Source: Actinopolymorpha cephalotaxi (GTDB lineage: Bacteria; Actinomycetota; Actinomycetes; Propionibacteriales; Actinopolymorphaceae). From it: 64,000 nt of DNA. The stretch spans positions 1,484,850-1,548,849 of the forward strand of contig NZ_JACBZA010000001.1 in the NCBI RefSeq assembly GCF_013408535.1, read 5' to 3'. Made by a program: the position numbers and the translations under genes. This document shows positions 7,360 through 16,549 of this stretch, piece after piece; position 1 is the stretch's first letter; each line of letters opens with the position of its first letter. Below the pieces are notes generated by a model, which did not search any database, was not told the origin of the DNA, and saw only the letters and a list, made by a program, of their open reading frames with translations.

Positions 7360-8298
7360 ATGGCGGTCCACCTGTCCGGGCTGGTGAAGAGCTACGGCCA
7401 CGTGCACGCGGTGCGCGGTGTCGACCTCGACATCGCGCCCGGCGAGGTGGTGGCGCTGCTCGGCCCCAACGGCGCCGGCAAGTCCACCACCGTCGACATG
7501 TTGCTCGGCCTGGCCAGGCCCGACCAGGGCACGGTCTCGTTGTTCGGTGTCGAGCCCGCGCAGGCGGTCGCGCAGGGACACGTGGGCGCGATGCTGCAGG
7601 CCGGGTCGCTGCTCCCGGACGCGACGGTCGGCGAACTGGTCGCGATGTTCGCGGCCCTGCACCGCGCGCCGTTGCCGGTGAAGGAGGCGCTGGAGCGGGC
7701 GGGCATCGCCGACCTCGCGGACCGGCCCACCGGCAAGCTGTCCGGCGGGCAGGCCCAGCGGGTGCGGTTCGCCCTGGCCGTCGTACCCGACCCGGTCCTG
7801 CTCGTCCTGGACGAACCCACCGTCGGGATGGACGTGGAGTCCCGGCGCGCCTTCTGGGCCTCGATGCGCGACCTCACCGCGGCCGGCCGGACCGTGCTGT
7901 TCGCCACCCACTACCTCGACGAGGCCGACGACTACGCCGACCGGGTGGTGCTGATGCGGTCCGGCCGGATCATCGCCGACGGGACCGCCGCCGCGATCAA
8001 GAACCAGGTGAGCGGCCGGCGCATCAGCGCTCGCCTGCCCGGCGCGGACGCCGCCCGGCTCGGTGCCCTGCCCGGTGTGTCCGAGGTCGCGGTGCACGGT
8101 GACCAGGTGACGCTGCACTGCACCGACGCGGACGCCGCGCTGCGCGCGCTGTTGCCGGCGTACGAGCAGGCCGCGGACATCGAGGTGCGCAGTGTCGACC
8201 TCGAGGACGCCGTGGTGGCTCTCACCTCCGCCGCCGAGGACCAGGCAAAGGACCGGGCCGGGAAGCTGGCCGCCGAGGACCGGAGGAGTTCCTCATGA
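7360..8298 (+). CDS. ABC transporter ATP-binding protein (DrrA type)
   Basis: A 312-residue ATPase subunit of an ABC-2 exporter of the daunorubicin-resistance (DrrA) class. Seen: Walker A GPNGAGKST at residues 35-43, the LSGGQAQRV signature, Walker B LLVLDEPTVGMD, the ATHYLDEAD H-loop, and a C-terminal regulatory extension of about 90 residues as in DrrA proteins. ATG 7360 begins at the usual MAVHLSGLVKSYG N-terminus; the frame is open further upstream without homology. Its stop overlaps the permease start by 4 bp (ATGA), so the two are translationally coupled. The downstream two-component pair probably controls or senses the same stress; the substrate is unknown. Confidence 0.93.
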   Translation: MAVHLSGLVKSYGHVHAVRGVDLDIAPGEVVALLGPNGAGKSTTVDMLLGLARPDQGTVSLFGVEPAQAVAQGHVGAMLQAGSLLPDATVGELVAMFAALHRAPLPVKEALERAGIADLADRPTGKLSGGQAQRVRFALAVVPDPVLLVLDEPTVGMDVESRRAFWASMRDLTAAGRTVLFATHYLDEADDYADRVVLMRSGRIIADGTAAAIKNQVSGRRISARLPGADAARLGALPGVSEVAVHGDQVTLHCTDADAALRALLPAYEQAADIEVRSVDLEDAVVALTSAAEDQAKDRAGKLAAEDRRSSS

Positions 8299-9026
8299 CC
8301 ACGCGATACCTCATGCTGGAGGCGCGCCGCGCCTACCGGAACAAGCGGTTCCTCGTCTTCACCGTGGGAATGCCGGTGGTGCTGTTCCTGATCTACGTCC
8401 AGATGTACGGCAAGGGAGCCATCCACGGCGTGGACGTCCGGGCGTACCTCATGGTCTCGATGGCGGCGTTCGGCGCGATGAGTGGCGCCATGTCGGCGGG
8501 CACGCGGATCGCGCTGGAACGCCAGAGCGGCTGGAACCGCCAGCTCCGGCTGACGCCGCTCAAGCCGGTCTCCTACCTCGTGGCCAAGGCCGCGGTGGCC
8601 ATGGTGGTGGCCGTTCCCTCCGTCATCCTGGTCTACGGCGCGGGCGCCCTGGTCGCGCACGTCCGGCTCAGCCCGCAGGAGTGGGTGGTGTCGGCGGCCG
8701 GGCTGTGGCTGGCGCTGATCCCGTTCGCGGTGATCGGGGTCGTCATCGGGTACGTCGCCTCGCCCGACAGCGCCCAGGCGATCTTCCCCGCGATCTTCAT
8801 GACCCTGTCGCTGTTCGGGGGCATCTTCATCCCGGTGGAGGCGATGCCGAAGCTGATGGCCAACCTCGCGCAGCTGCTCCCGTCGTACTGGCTCGGCATC
8901 ATCGGCCGCAGCCCGCTCGGCCTCGGCGGGTTCGAGTGGAAGGCCGTGCCGGTGTTGCTGGCCTGGACCGTGGTGCTCACACTGATCGTGGTGCGGCGCT
9001 ACCGCGTCGACACCGCCCGAACGTGA
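8295..9026 (+). CDS. ABC-2 type transporter permease
   Basis: A 243-residue membrane subunit pairing with the preceding ATPase. Six hydrophobic segments are visible, e.g. FLVFTVGMPVVLFLIYV near residue 20, AAVAMVVAVPSVILVYGAGA near 100, LWLALIPFAVIGVVIGYV near 145, IFPAIFMTLSLFGGIFIPVEAMP near 175 and a last helix at about 220. The FxGxFxPxxxxP pattern is typical of ABC2_membrane proteins that export drugs or lipids. It starts inside the ATPase stop codon and is followed after 31 bp by the histidine kinase. Confidence 0.92.
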   Translation: MTTRYLMLEARRAYRNKRFLVFTVGMPVVLFLIYVQMYGKGAIHGVDVRAYLMVSMAAFGAMSGAMSAGTRIALERQSGWNRQLRLTPLKPVSYLVAKAAVAMVVAVPSVILVYGAGALVAHVRLSPQEWVVSAAGLWLALIPFAVIGVVIGYVASPDSAQAIFPAIFMTLSLFGGIFIPVEAMPKLMANLAQLLPSYWLGIIGRSPLGLGGFEWKAVPVLLAWTVVLTLIVVRRYRVDTART

Positions 9027-9057
9027 CCTTGCGAACACCTACCGCAAACTGGAGTCG

Positions 9058-10365
9058 ATGAGCGTGACCCCAGTCGTGAACGGCAAGGATGCGGCACCCG
9101 ATCGACCGGACGCCGGTCGACCGGTGGCCGCGTCCTCCGGTGCCGGCTTCCCGGACGTCGCGGGCCCGGGCGACTCCCGCGAGCCCGCATTGATCCGGCG
9201 GAGCCGCCTGGGACGGTGGCGTGGCGTCGTCGGCGCCTCCCTGTGGCTGGTCTTCCTGGCTTCGCCGGTGTCGACGGCACTGGAGCGGCATCCCTCCTGG
9301 GAGGGGCAGTTGCTCGTCGCCGCGGTCACCGTGGCGTTCTGCGCGACCTATGTCCCGATCTTCTTGTTGGTGCGACGGGGAGCCGATCAGCCGCGCGCGA
9401 TGGTGTTGCTGGTGACTCTGGCGGCGCTGTGCGTCGCGTTCTGTCTGCTGGCCGGCGAGGACGGCATGTTCTGTCTGGTCTACCTCGCCGCGGGCGGTGC
9501 CGCCGAGCTCCCGGCGCGCACGTCGGCATGGTGGACGGCGGGATGCGTCGCGGCGACGATCGCGGCACCGCTGGCCGTGCCGGGATGGCACCTCACCCCG
9601 GAAGGCACGATGTCGGTGCTGCTGGGAGCGCTGGCCTCCTCGGCGTTCGTCAGCCTGCTCCGGCGCAACTGGCAGTTGCGCGAGGCCCAGGGCACGATCG
9701 CCCGGCTGGCCGTCGCCGACGAGCGGCTGCGCTTCTCCCGCGACCTGCACGACATCCTCGGGCACAGCCTCACCGTCATCACTGTCAAGGCGGAGTTGGC
9801 AGGGCGGCTGATCGAGCAGCGGCCCGAACGCGCCGCCGACGAGATCGCCGACGTCGAACGCCTGGCGCGGGAGGCGCTGGCCGACGTCCGGGCGACGGTC
9901 GCGGGATACCGCGCCACCAGCCTGGCCGCCGAGCTCAGCCAGGCCCGGCACGCGCTGGAGTCGGCCGGGATCGAGGCGGTGCTGCCGAACTCCGCCGACG
10001 AGGTGACCGGCCCGCCGCGCGAGGTGTTCGGGTGGGTCGTGCGCGAGGGCGTGACCAATGTCGTACGGCACAGTGGGGCGGCGACCTGCACCGTACGGCT
10101 GACGCCCACCAGTGTGGAGGTCGTCGACGACGGGAGCGGGTCGCGTTCCGGCAAGGGTCGCGACGGCCGGATCCGCAACGGTCACGAACAGGCCGGCCAG
10201 GCATCGGTCGAGCGGCCGTTCAACCTCTCCGACGGATTCGACGAAACCTCCTCCTCACACGGACTGGTCGGCCTGGCCGAGCGAGTCCGCGCCGCCGGTG
10301 GCAGCCTCACCGCCGGTCCGCTGCCCGAGGGCGGGTTCGCGTTGCGGGCGGAGGTGCCCGCGTGA
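9058..10365 (+). CDS. NarL-type sensor histidine kinase (DesK-like)
   Basis: A 435-residue membrane sensor kinase. Seen: a hydrophilic N-terminus of about 50 residues, four to five membrane helices between residues 58 and 200, the HisKA_3 phosphoacceptor RDLHDILGHS with His231, and an HATPase_c domain with N-box REGVTNVVRHS, VDDGSG and HGLVGLAERV G-boxes. A 40-residue insert sits between the D- and G-boxes. It overlaps the response regulator start by 4 bp. The position directly behind an ABC-2 exporter resembles DesK/YxdK-type modules that sense membrane state; the signal itself is not deducible. Confidence 0.92.
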   Translation: MSVTPVVNGKDAAPDRPDAGRPVAASSGAGFPDVAGPGDSREPALIRRSRLGRWRGVVGASLWLVFLASPVSTALERHPSWEGQLLVAAVTVAFCATYVPIFLLVRRGADQPRAMVLLVTLAALCVAFCLLAGEDGMFCLVYLAAGGAAELPARTSAWWTAGCVAATIAAPLAVPGWHLTPEGTMSVLLGALASSAFVSLLRRNWQLREAQGTIARLAVADERLRFSRDLHDILGHSLTVITVKAELAGRLIEQRPERAADEIADVERLAREALADVRATVAGYRATSLAAELSQARHALESAGIEAVLPNSADEVTGPPREVFGWVVREGVTNVVRHSGAATCTVRLTPTSVEVVDDGSGSRSGKGRDGRIRNGHEQAGQASVERPFNLSDGFDETSSSHGLVGLAERVRAAGGSLTAGPLPEGGFALRAEVPA

Positions 10366-10976
10366 GCGGGCAGATCCGGATCCTGCTCGCCGACGACCAG
10401 CACCTGGTCCGTGGTGCGCTCGCCGCACTGCTGTCGCTGGAGGCCGACCTGGAGGTGGTCGGCGAGGTGAGCCGGGGCGACGAGGTGGTGGATCGCGCGC
10501 GGGAGACCAAACCCGACGTGGCGTTGCTGGACGTGGAGATGCCCGGTGCCGACGGGATCACCGCCACCCGGGAGCTGCGGGCGGCGCTGCCGGACTGCCG
10601 GGTGCTGGTGGTCACGACGTTCGGCCGGCCCGGCTACCTTCGCCGCGCGCTGGCCGCGGGCGCGAGCGGGTTCGTGGTGAAGGACACCCCCGCGTCCCAG
10701 CTCGCCGACAGCATCCGGCGGGTGCACCAGGGGCTGCGGGTGGTGGACCCGACGCTGGCGGTGGAGTCGCTCACGGCGGGGGAGAGCCCGCTGACCGCGC
10801 GGGAACGCGACGTGCTGCTGGAGACCCGCGGCGGCGGTACGGTCGCCGACATCGCCCGGGCGCTGGTGCTGTCGGAGGGGACCGTACGCAACCACCTGTC
10901 CAGCGCCATCGGCAAGACAGGTGCGCGTACCCGCGCGGAGGCGGTGCGGATCGCCGACGCCAACGGCTGGCTGTGA
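10362..10976 (+). CDS. LuxR/NarL family response regulator
   Basis: A 204-residue cytoplasmic response regulator. Seen: receiver domain with acidic pair ADDQ near residue 10, phospho-acceptor Asp57 in ALLDVEMPG, Thr in VTTFG and Lys in VVKDTP, then a LuxR-type helix-turn-helix [48 protein letters not shown] 10362 overlaps the kinase stop, so kinase and regulator are coupled. The likely target is its own operon, where palindromes lie at 7189-7310 (inferred). Confidence 0.94.
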   Translation: MSGQIRILLADDQHLVRGALAALLSLEADLEVVGEVSRGDEVVDRARETKPDVALLDVEMPGADGITATRELRAALPDCRVLVVTTFGRPGYLRRALAAGASGFVVKDTPASQLADSIRRVHQGLRVVDPTLAVESLTAGESPLTARERDVLLETRGGGTVADIARALVLSEGTVRNHLSSAIGKTGARTRAEAVRIADANGWL

Positions 10977-10995
10977 GGAGCCGCCGGGACAGGCC

Positions 10996-12618
10996 CTACA
11001 GCGTTCCGGCGTACGTGGGAAGGACGATCCGCGACGCCGCCCGGCCGCCGCGGTGGACAGCCTGGTCACCGGCCGGGCACAGGTCGAACCTCGGGTAGTT
11101 CGACGACGCGATCTCCACCCGGATCCGGTGCCCGGCCCGGAATGTCATCGCGGTCGACCCGACGGTCACCTCCACCTCGGTGCTCCCACCCGCTGCCGGC
11201 TCCACCCGCTGGATCGAGTCGACCACCGACATCGCGGTGCCGTCCGGGTGCACGTCGACCAGCTTCACCGTGACGTCGGCGACCGGTGCCGTCGACTCCA
11301 ACACCACGTGCGCGCGGACCGTGCCGAGCACCGTCAGGTCCTGGTTGAGCACGTCGCCGGTGTAGACGAGCACGTCCGGCCGGCGTTCCACGTCGCGCTG
11401 GTCGCGCGGACCTGCCTCGGGGAGTACGGGATGCAGGGTGCGCCCGCCGTTGGTGGGTACCGGGTCGGCCGGATCGTGGCGGTAGCGGTCGGCGCCCGAC
11501 TCCTGAGGTGTGGGCCGGTCCAGCCGGCCGTCGGCGGCGAGATAGAAGGCGGTCTCGTTCGAAGGGGGCGGCCAGGCCGCCAGGTCGAGCCACCGGTTGG
11601 CACCCATGACGTAGACCCGTACGCCGTGCGGCACGTCCCCACCGGCCAGGCCCGCGGCGAGGAAGCCGGACTGCTCCTCGAACAGCCCGTTGAAGTCGCC
11701 CATCGCGGCGACGCCGAAGTCGAGCTGCCCGGTCGTCCGCCGCAACATCGACAGGTGCGACCACGGGCCGACGACCAGCCGCTGGCGATGAGCCGCCCGC
11801 CCGTCGTCGCCGGCCAGCAGGGAGTAGCCGGCGATGGTGTTCTCGCAGAACAGGTCGTGCCAGCCGGCGAGGTGGTAGCCGGCGACGTCGGCGCCGGCCC
11901 CGTCGAGGCTGGTGGTGGCGTCGAGCTCGGCCCACGGGTCGCCCGCGGCATCGCCCGAGCCGGCGGCGGCGCCGGACGCGGCGCCGGTGGAGCTCAGCCA
12001 GTTCTGCCAGTCCGGGCTGATCGCCGCCAGGGTCTTCTCGGCCTGGGGGAGGGAGGCCGGCCAGGTGTCCAGTGCCCCGACCGCCGCCTGGCGTACGCCG
12101 TCGTCGAGGTTGCTGCCGAGCGCGCCGATCCCCAACGTCCAGGAGGAGAAGACGCCGAGCTGGAGCGCGCCGCCCTCGTACACCGCCGACCGGATCCGCG
12201 GCCCGGCCACGGCCGGCGCGACCACCCGCAGCCCGGCGGGGCGGTCGGCCAGGGCGAGCCACTGGGTGAAGCCGTTGTAGGAGGCGCCGATCATCGCGAC
12301 CGCGCCGGCCGACCACGGCTGGGTGGCGCACCAGGCGACGGTGCGCGCGCCGTCGTCGCGTTCGGACCGGAACGGCGTGAACTGCCCGGCGGAGTCCCAG
12401 CGCCCGCGGACGTCCTGGGTGACGACCGCGAAGCCGAGCCGGGCCAGGCCGACCGCGTCGTGTGCGGCCCGGGCGGACGCGCGGCCGTAGGGGGTGCGGA
12501 CCAGTACCGCCGGGTGCTGCTGCCCGTCGTCGGCGACCGTCACGTCGGTCGCCAGCGCGGTCCCGTCGGCGGTTGTGACGGTGGTGTCGAGGGTGAGGAC
12601 GCGCGGGGCCGAGATCAC
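10996..12618 (-). CDS. CocE/NonD family alpha/beta hydrolase
   Basis: A 540-residue serine hydrolase of the CocE/NonD (X-Pro dipeptidyl-peptidase S15-like) family, acting on esters or acyl-peptide bonds. Seen: N-terminal alpha/beta-hydrolase with RTPYGR, QDVRGRWDSAG and the nucleophile elbow GASYNG (Ser near residue 118), the helical cap, the GPWSH motif carrying the catalytic His near residue 285, and the C-terminal jelly-roll domain from about residue 380 (VLVYTGDVL ... FRAGHRIRVEIASSNYPRFD). Start GTG 12618. No signal peptide, so probably cytoplasmic. Convergent with the response regulator, only 19 bp apart; the substrate is unknown. Confidence 0.9.
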   Translation of the reverse strand: MISAPRVLTLDTTVTTADGTALATDVTVADDGQQHPAVLVRTPYGRASARAAHDAVGLARLGFAVVTQDVRGRWDSAGQFTPFRSERDDGARTVAWCATQPWSAGAVAMIGASYNGFTQWLALADRPAGLRVVAPAVAGPRIRSAVYEGGALQLGVFSSWTLGIGALGSNLDDGVRQAAVGALDTWPASLPQAEKTLAAISPDWQNWLSSTGAASGAAAGSGDAAGDPWAELDATTSLDGAGADVAGYHLAGWHDLFCENTIAGYSLLAGDDGRAAHRQRLVVGPWSHLSMLRRTTGQLDFGVAAMGDFNGLFEEQSGFLAAGLAGGDVPHGVRVYVMGANRWLDLAAWPPPSNETAFYLAADGRLDRPTPQESGADRYRHDPADPVPTNGGRTLHPVLPEAGPRDQRDVERRPDVLVYTGDVLNQDLTVLGTVRAHVVLESTAPVADVTVKLVDVHPDGTAMSVVDSIQRVEPAAGGSTEVEVTVGSTAMTFRAGHRIRVEIASSNYPRFDLCPAGDQAVHRGGRAASRIVLPTYAGTL

Positions 12619-12726
12619 GTGGGGAGCCTACGTTCGCGACGCCGCGTGAGCGGTGGCCCGGCGGCCTGGCTGTCCGGCCCTGGTCGCCTGCGCTCGCCGG
12701 CGCCCTTAAGCGAACCTCCCGCGCCC

Positions 12727-12798
12727 TGACATCGAAGTGGCGCTGGCTGACGCCTTGTTGACGTTGACATGACGTCTTTGTGACGCCATGCTGCCGTC
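12727..12798 (+). promoter_or_regulatory. candidate promoter/operator of the first ABC exporter pair
   Basis: Six TGACG/TGACA pentamers occur at 12727, 12748, 12759, 12765, 12770 and 12781. TTGACA at 12764-12769 is followed after 17 bp by CATGCT (12787-12792), which would put the transcription start at or beside the ATG at 12799. No ribosome site is visible, so the transcript may be leaderless. The repeats could be regulator sites. Confidence 0.35.
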
Positions 12799-14772
12799 AT
12801 GACATTGGCCGAACGAGTTCGTGCGCTTCCGCGCCGTTGGCCCGGTTTCGAGTCGATTCGGGGCATTCCGATCCTGTTGCGCCTGCTGCCCTCGGTGAGC
12901 CGGCGGCTGTCCGTCCTGCTGGGGGTGGGTGTCCTGCTGGCCGCCGCGCTTCCGGTGGCCGCCATCGCGCTGACCGGCCTGCTGGTGGGCTCGATCCCGG
13001 CGGCTGTCCGGGGCGGACTGGACTCCGCGGCCGGCCACCGGACGCTCGACCTGCTCGTCGCCGTCGGCGTGCTGATCGTGGTGCAGCGCTTCGTCGCGCC
13101 GCTGCTGCGCGCGGTCTCGATGACGCTCGGCCGGGAGACCGACCGCTACCTGCAGGATCGCGTGCTCGCCGCGGTCGGCCGCCCGGGCGGGATCGCGCAC
13201 CTGGAGGACCCCGACGTCCTCGCGCACGTACGCCTGGTCAAGGGGCTCGGCGCCGACGCGCAGCGGCCGGGTCTCGCGGTCGAGGGACTCGGCTACGTCC
13301 TGCCGTCCTGGCTGCAGGCGCTCGGCTCGGCCGTGGTCCTGTTGTTCTTCTCCTGGTGGATCGGCCTGCTGTGGTTGGTGGTCTGGCCGATCGTGGTGTT
13401 CGCGATGCAGCAGGAGTACCTCCGCGTCGGCGAGGTCGGCTACGGCCGCAGCGACGCCCTGCGCCGTGCCGAGTACCTCCGCGACGTCGCGCTCGGACCC
13501 GCCGCCGGCAAGGAGGTGCGGGTGTGGGGGATGCTCGGCTGGCTGGTCGCCGCGTTCGAACGCGCGTGGTACACCGCGATGGCGCCGGTGTGGAAGGTGC
13601 GCAGCCCACGGGGGAGCGTGCTGTTCGGGGCCAGCGGTGCGGTGCTGGCGGTCAACGCCGTGTCGTACGGACTGCTGGCCTGGGCCGCGACCCGCGGCGA
13701 CCTGTCCGTGGCGGCGGTGGCGATCTACACGCAGGCGCTCGCCGGGGTGAACTCCTACACCGCCTTCGACGACCGCAACGTCTACCTGTCCTACGCCGCG
13801 GTGACGGTGCCGAAGGTGCTCGCCCTGGACGCCCGGCTGGGTGGCCCGGGCGGCTACTCGGACGCAAGCGGTGGCTCCTCGCGGGCGCCGGTCACCGTCG
13901 TCGAGCCGACCGCGTCGGCGACCGGACGGGACCGCCCGCGTACCGACGTCAGGTTCGACGACGTGACGTTCCGGTACCCGCGCGGCGAGCGTACCGCCCT
14001 GCACGGACTCGACCTCACCATCGCGGCCGGCCGGTCGCTGGCGATCGTGGGGGAGAACGGCGCCGGCAAGACGTCGCTGGTCAAGCTGCTGTGCGGCCTG
14101 TACGCGCCGACCGAGGGGCGGCTGCTGGTGGACGGCCACGACCTCGCCGGCCTGGACCCCGCGGCGTGGCGGGACCAGGTGGCCGTGCTCTTCCAGGACT
14201 TCGCCCGCTACCACCTGCCCGTACGCGACAACATCGGGCTCGGCGCACCGGCGTACGCCCACGACGAGGACCGGCTGCGGTCGGCCGCCCACAAGGCCGG
14301 CGTCCTGGACCTGGTCGAGTCGCTGCCGCACGGCTTCGACACCGTGCTGTCGCGGGAGTACACCGGCGGCGTCGACCTGTCCGGCGGCCAGTGGCAGCGG
14401 ATCGCGCTCGCCCGGGCGATGTTCGCGGTGCAGGCCGGCGCCCGGCTGCTGATCCTGGACGAGCCGACCGCCGCGCTGGACGTGCGCGCGGAGGCGGAGC
14501 TGTACGAGAGGTTCCTGGAGCTCACCGAGGGGCTCACCACGTGCCTGATCTCGCACCGCTTCTCGACCGTACGCCGGGCCGACCGGATCGTCGTCCTCGC
14601 CGACGGCGGCGTGGTCGAGGACGGCAGCCACGAGGAGCTGATGGACCTGGACGGGCGGTACGCCGAGATGTTCACCCTGCAGGCCTCGAGGTTCCTCGAC
14701 GAACAGACCGCGCACTCGGCTGACGGGCAGGGGCTCGCGGCCACCGGAGAAGGGACGCAGACCCATGCGTGA
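12799..14772 (+). CDS. ABC exporter half-transporter (permease-ATPase), pair 1 first subunit
   Basis: A 657-residue fused permease-ATPase, one half of a probable heterodimeric exporter. Seen: membrane domain with about five helices in residues 35-330, then Walker A GENGAGKTS at 418-426, Q-loop FQDFARYHLPVRDNIG, signature LSGGQWQR, Walker B LLILDEPTAALD and H-loop ISHRFSTV. The TM region is poorly like classic MsbA and has long cytoplasmic loops. It overlaps the next gene by 8 bp. The same two-gene arrangement recurs at 45384-49099. Substrate unknown; no precursor peptide or modification gene is adjacent. Confidence 0.92.
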   Translation: MTLAERVRALPRRWPGFESIRGIPILLRLLPSVSRRLSVLLGVGVLLAAALPVAAIALTGLLVGSIPAAVRGGLDSAAGHRTLDLLVAVGVLIVVQRFVAPLLRAVSMTLGRETDRYLQDRVLAAVGRPGGIAHLEDPDVLAHVRLVKGLGADAQRPGLAVEGLGYVLPSWLQALGSAVVLLFFSWWIGLLWLVVWPIVVFAMQQEYLRVGEVGYGRSDALRRAEYLRDVALGPAAGKEVRVWGMLGWLVAAFERAWYTAMAPVWKVRSPRGSVLFGASGAVLAVNAVSYGLLAWAATRGDLSVAAVAIYTQALAGVNSYTAFDDRNVYLSYAAVTVPKVLALDARLGGPGGYSDASGGSSRAPVTVVEPTASATGRDRPRTDVRFDDVTFRYPRGERTALHGLDLTIAAGRSLAIVGENGAGKTSLVKLLCGLYAPTEGRLLVDGHDLAGLDPAAWRDQVAVLFQDFARYHLPVRDNIGLGAPAYAHDEDRLRSAAHKAGVLDLVESLPHGFDTVLSREYTGGVDLSGGQWQRIALARAMFAVQAGARLLILDEPTAALDVRAEAELYERFLELTEGLTTCLISHRFSTVRRADRIVVLADGGVVEDGSHEELMDLDGRYAEMFTLQASRFLDEQTAHSADGQGLAATGEGTQTHA

Positions 14773-16549
14773 GGCACTACGCGCCTACCGGATGACGATG
14801 GCGATCGGGTTCCGCGCGGCACCCTGGCGAGCGACGTTCCAGCTGGTCACCGGTGTGATCGAGGCGCTGGTGCCGGTGGTGCTGGCGTACGGCGCGAAAC
14901 TCGTCGTGGACGCCGCGATGGCCCGCGACCTGGGACCTGCGCTGTGGGCCGCCGGCCTGCTCGCCGGTGTGGTCGCGGTCAGCCTGGTCAACGTCTTCTA
15001 CTACTGCGACTGCGTGTTCGGCGTGATCGAACGGGCCCAGGCCTACGCCGAACGGCGGCTGATGGTGCTGCTCGGCGGGGTGGACGGCCTGGCGCACCAC
15101 GAGCGCCCGGAGTACCTCGACCAGGTGCAGCGCATCCGGGAGGAGAGCCGCTCCCTCGGGACGATGGTGAACGCCACCGCCGGGATGCTGCGGTCGCTGG
15201 TGTCGCTGGCGGGGGCCGGCGTGCTCCTGGGCCGGGTGCACCCTGCGCTGCTGGCGCTGCCACTGGTCGCGGTCGTGTCCATCGTGATCGGCCGGCGGGC
15301 CCGGGACCTCGACGTCGCCGCGCAGGAGGTGACCACCGAGCCCGAACGCCTGCGCCGGCACCTGTTCGACGTCGCGACCTCCGCCTCGGCCGGTAAGGAG
15401 CTGCGGGTCTTCGGGCTCACCGGCGAGCTCCGCGCCCGCCACGACGAAGTAGCCGGCCGCGTCGTCGCCGAACGCAACCGCGCCACCTGGCGGGGCGCGG
15501 TGCTGGGTGCGGTGGACGCGCTGGTGTTCGCCGCGGCGTACGTCACCGCGATCGCGTTCGTGCTGGTCCTCGCCGTGCGCGGGCAGGCAACCCCCGGCGA
15601 CGTGGTGCTGGCCATCGGGCTGGCGGCGCAGCTGACCTCGATCGTGTCCACGGCCGTCTCGTACGGCACGAGTCTCATGCACGTGCTGAAGGTCGGGCTG
15701 CGGCTGCTCTGGCTGGAGGACTACGCGGCGAAGGAGGCGTACGTCCCGGCCCACCCGGCGGCGGTGCCGACCCGGCTGCGCGAGGGCATCGAGGTGCGCG
15801 ACGTGTCGTTCGGCTACCCCGACACCGGCGGGAAGGTGCTGGACCGGCTGTCGCTGCGGCTGCCGGCCGGCAAGGTCGTCGCCCTGGTCGGCGAGAACGG
15901 CGCCGGGAAGACCACCCTGGTGAAGATGCTGTGCGACTTCTACCGTCCGGACGCAGGGGCGATCCTGGTGGACGGTACGCCGCTGGCGGACTTCCCGGTG
16001 GAGGAGTGGCGGTCCCGGCTGAGTGCGGCGTTCCAGGACCACGTGCCGTTCGAGTTCACCGCCCGGGAGGCGGTCGGGGTGGCCGACCTGCGCCGGGTCG
16101 ACGACGACGCGGCCGTGCTGGCCGGCCTGGAACGCGCCGGCGCGAGCGGGGTGCTGACGGCGCTGCCGAACGGCCTGGACACCCAGCTCGGCACGTCCTG
16201 GGAGGGCGGGGTCGACCTGTCCGGCGGCCAGTGGCAGCGGCTGGCGCTCGGCCGCGGCCTGATGCGCACCGACCCGCTGCTGGTGGTGTTCGACGAGCCC
16301 ACCGCCGCGCTCGATCCGCAGACCGAGCACGCGATGTTCGAACGCTTCGCCGCGGCCGCGCGCAGCGGGGCGCGCCAGGGCACCGTCACTTTGCTGGTCT
16401 CGCACCGGTTCTCGACCGTACGCATGGCCGACCTGATCGTCGTGCTGTCGCGCGGGCGGGTGCTGGAGCAGGGCAGCCACGCCGAGCTGATGGAGCACGG
16501 CGGGTTGTACGCCGAGCTGTACGGCCTGCAGTCGCGCGCCTACCGGTGA
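14765..16549 (+). CDS. ABC exporter half-transporter, pair 1 second subunit
   Basis: A 594-residue permease-ATPase that should dimerise with the preceding product. Seen: membrane helices in the first 320 residues, Walker A GENGAGKTT from residue 376, Q-loop FQDHVPFEFTAREAVG, signature LSGGQWQR, Walker B LLVVFDEPTAALD and H-loop SHRFSTVRMADL. The Q-loop wording FEFTAREAVGV is shared with the shorter subunit of pair 2 (KVEFTAQESVGV), indicating orthologous roles within the pairs. Translationally coupled to its partner; its 3' end overlaps the convergent oxidase gene by 10 bp. Confidence 0.92.
   Translation: MREALRAYRMTMAIGFRAAPWRATFQLVTGVIEALVPVVLAYGAKLVVDAAMARDLGPALWAAGLLAGVVAVSLVNVFYYCDCVFGVIERAQAYAERRLMVLLGGVDGLAHHERPEYLDQVQRIREESRSLGTMVNATAGMLRSLVSLAGAGVLLGRVHPALLALPLVAVVSIVIGRRARDLDVAAQEVTTEPERLRRHLFDVATSASAGKELRVFGLTGELRARHDEVAGRVVAERNRATWRGAVLGAVDALVFAAAYVTAIAFVLVLAVRGQATPGDVVLAIGLAAQLTSIVSTAVSYGTSLMHVLKVGLRLLWLEDYAAKEAYVPAHPAAVPTRLREGIEVRDVSFGYPDTGGKVLDRLSLRLPAGKVVALVGENGAGKTTLVKMLCDFYRPDAGAILVDGTPLADFPVEEWRSRLSAAFQDHVPFEFTAREAVGVADLRRVDDDAAVLAGLERAGASGVLTALPNGLDTQLGTSWEGGVDLSGGQWQRLALGRGLMRTDPLLVVFDEPTAALDPQTEHAMFERFAAAARSGARQGTVTLLVSHRFSTVRMADLIVVLSRGRVLEQGSHAELMEHGGLYAELYGLQSRAYR

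Noticed and set aside
12799..16549. Lantibiotic or RiPP export cluster
   Set aside because: No precursor peptide, lanthipeptide synthetase, protease domain or maturation gene is next to either ABC pair.
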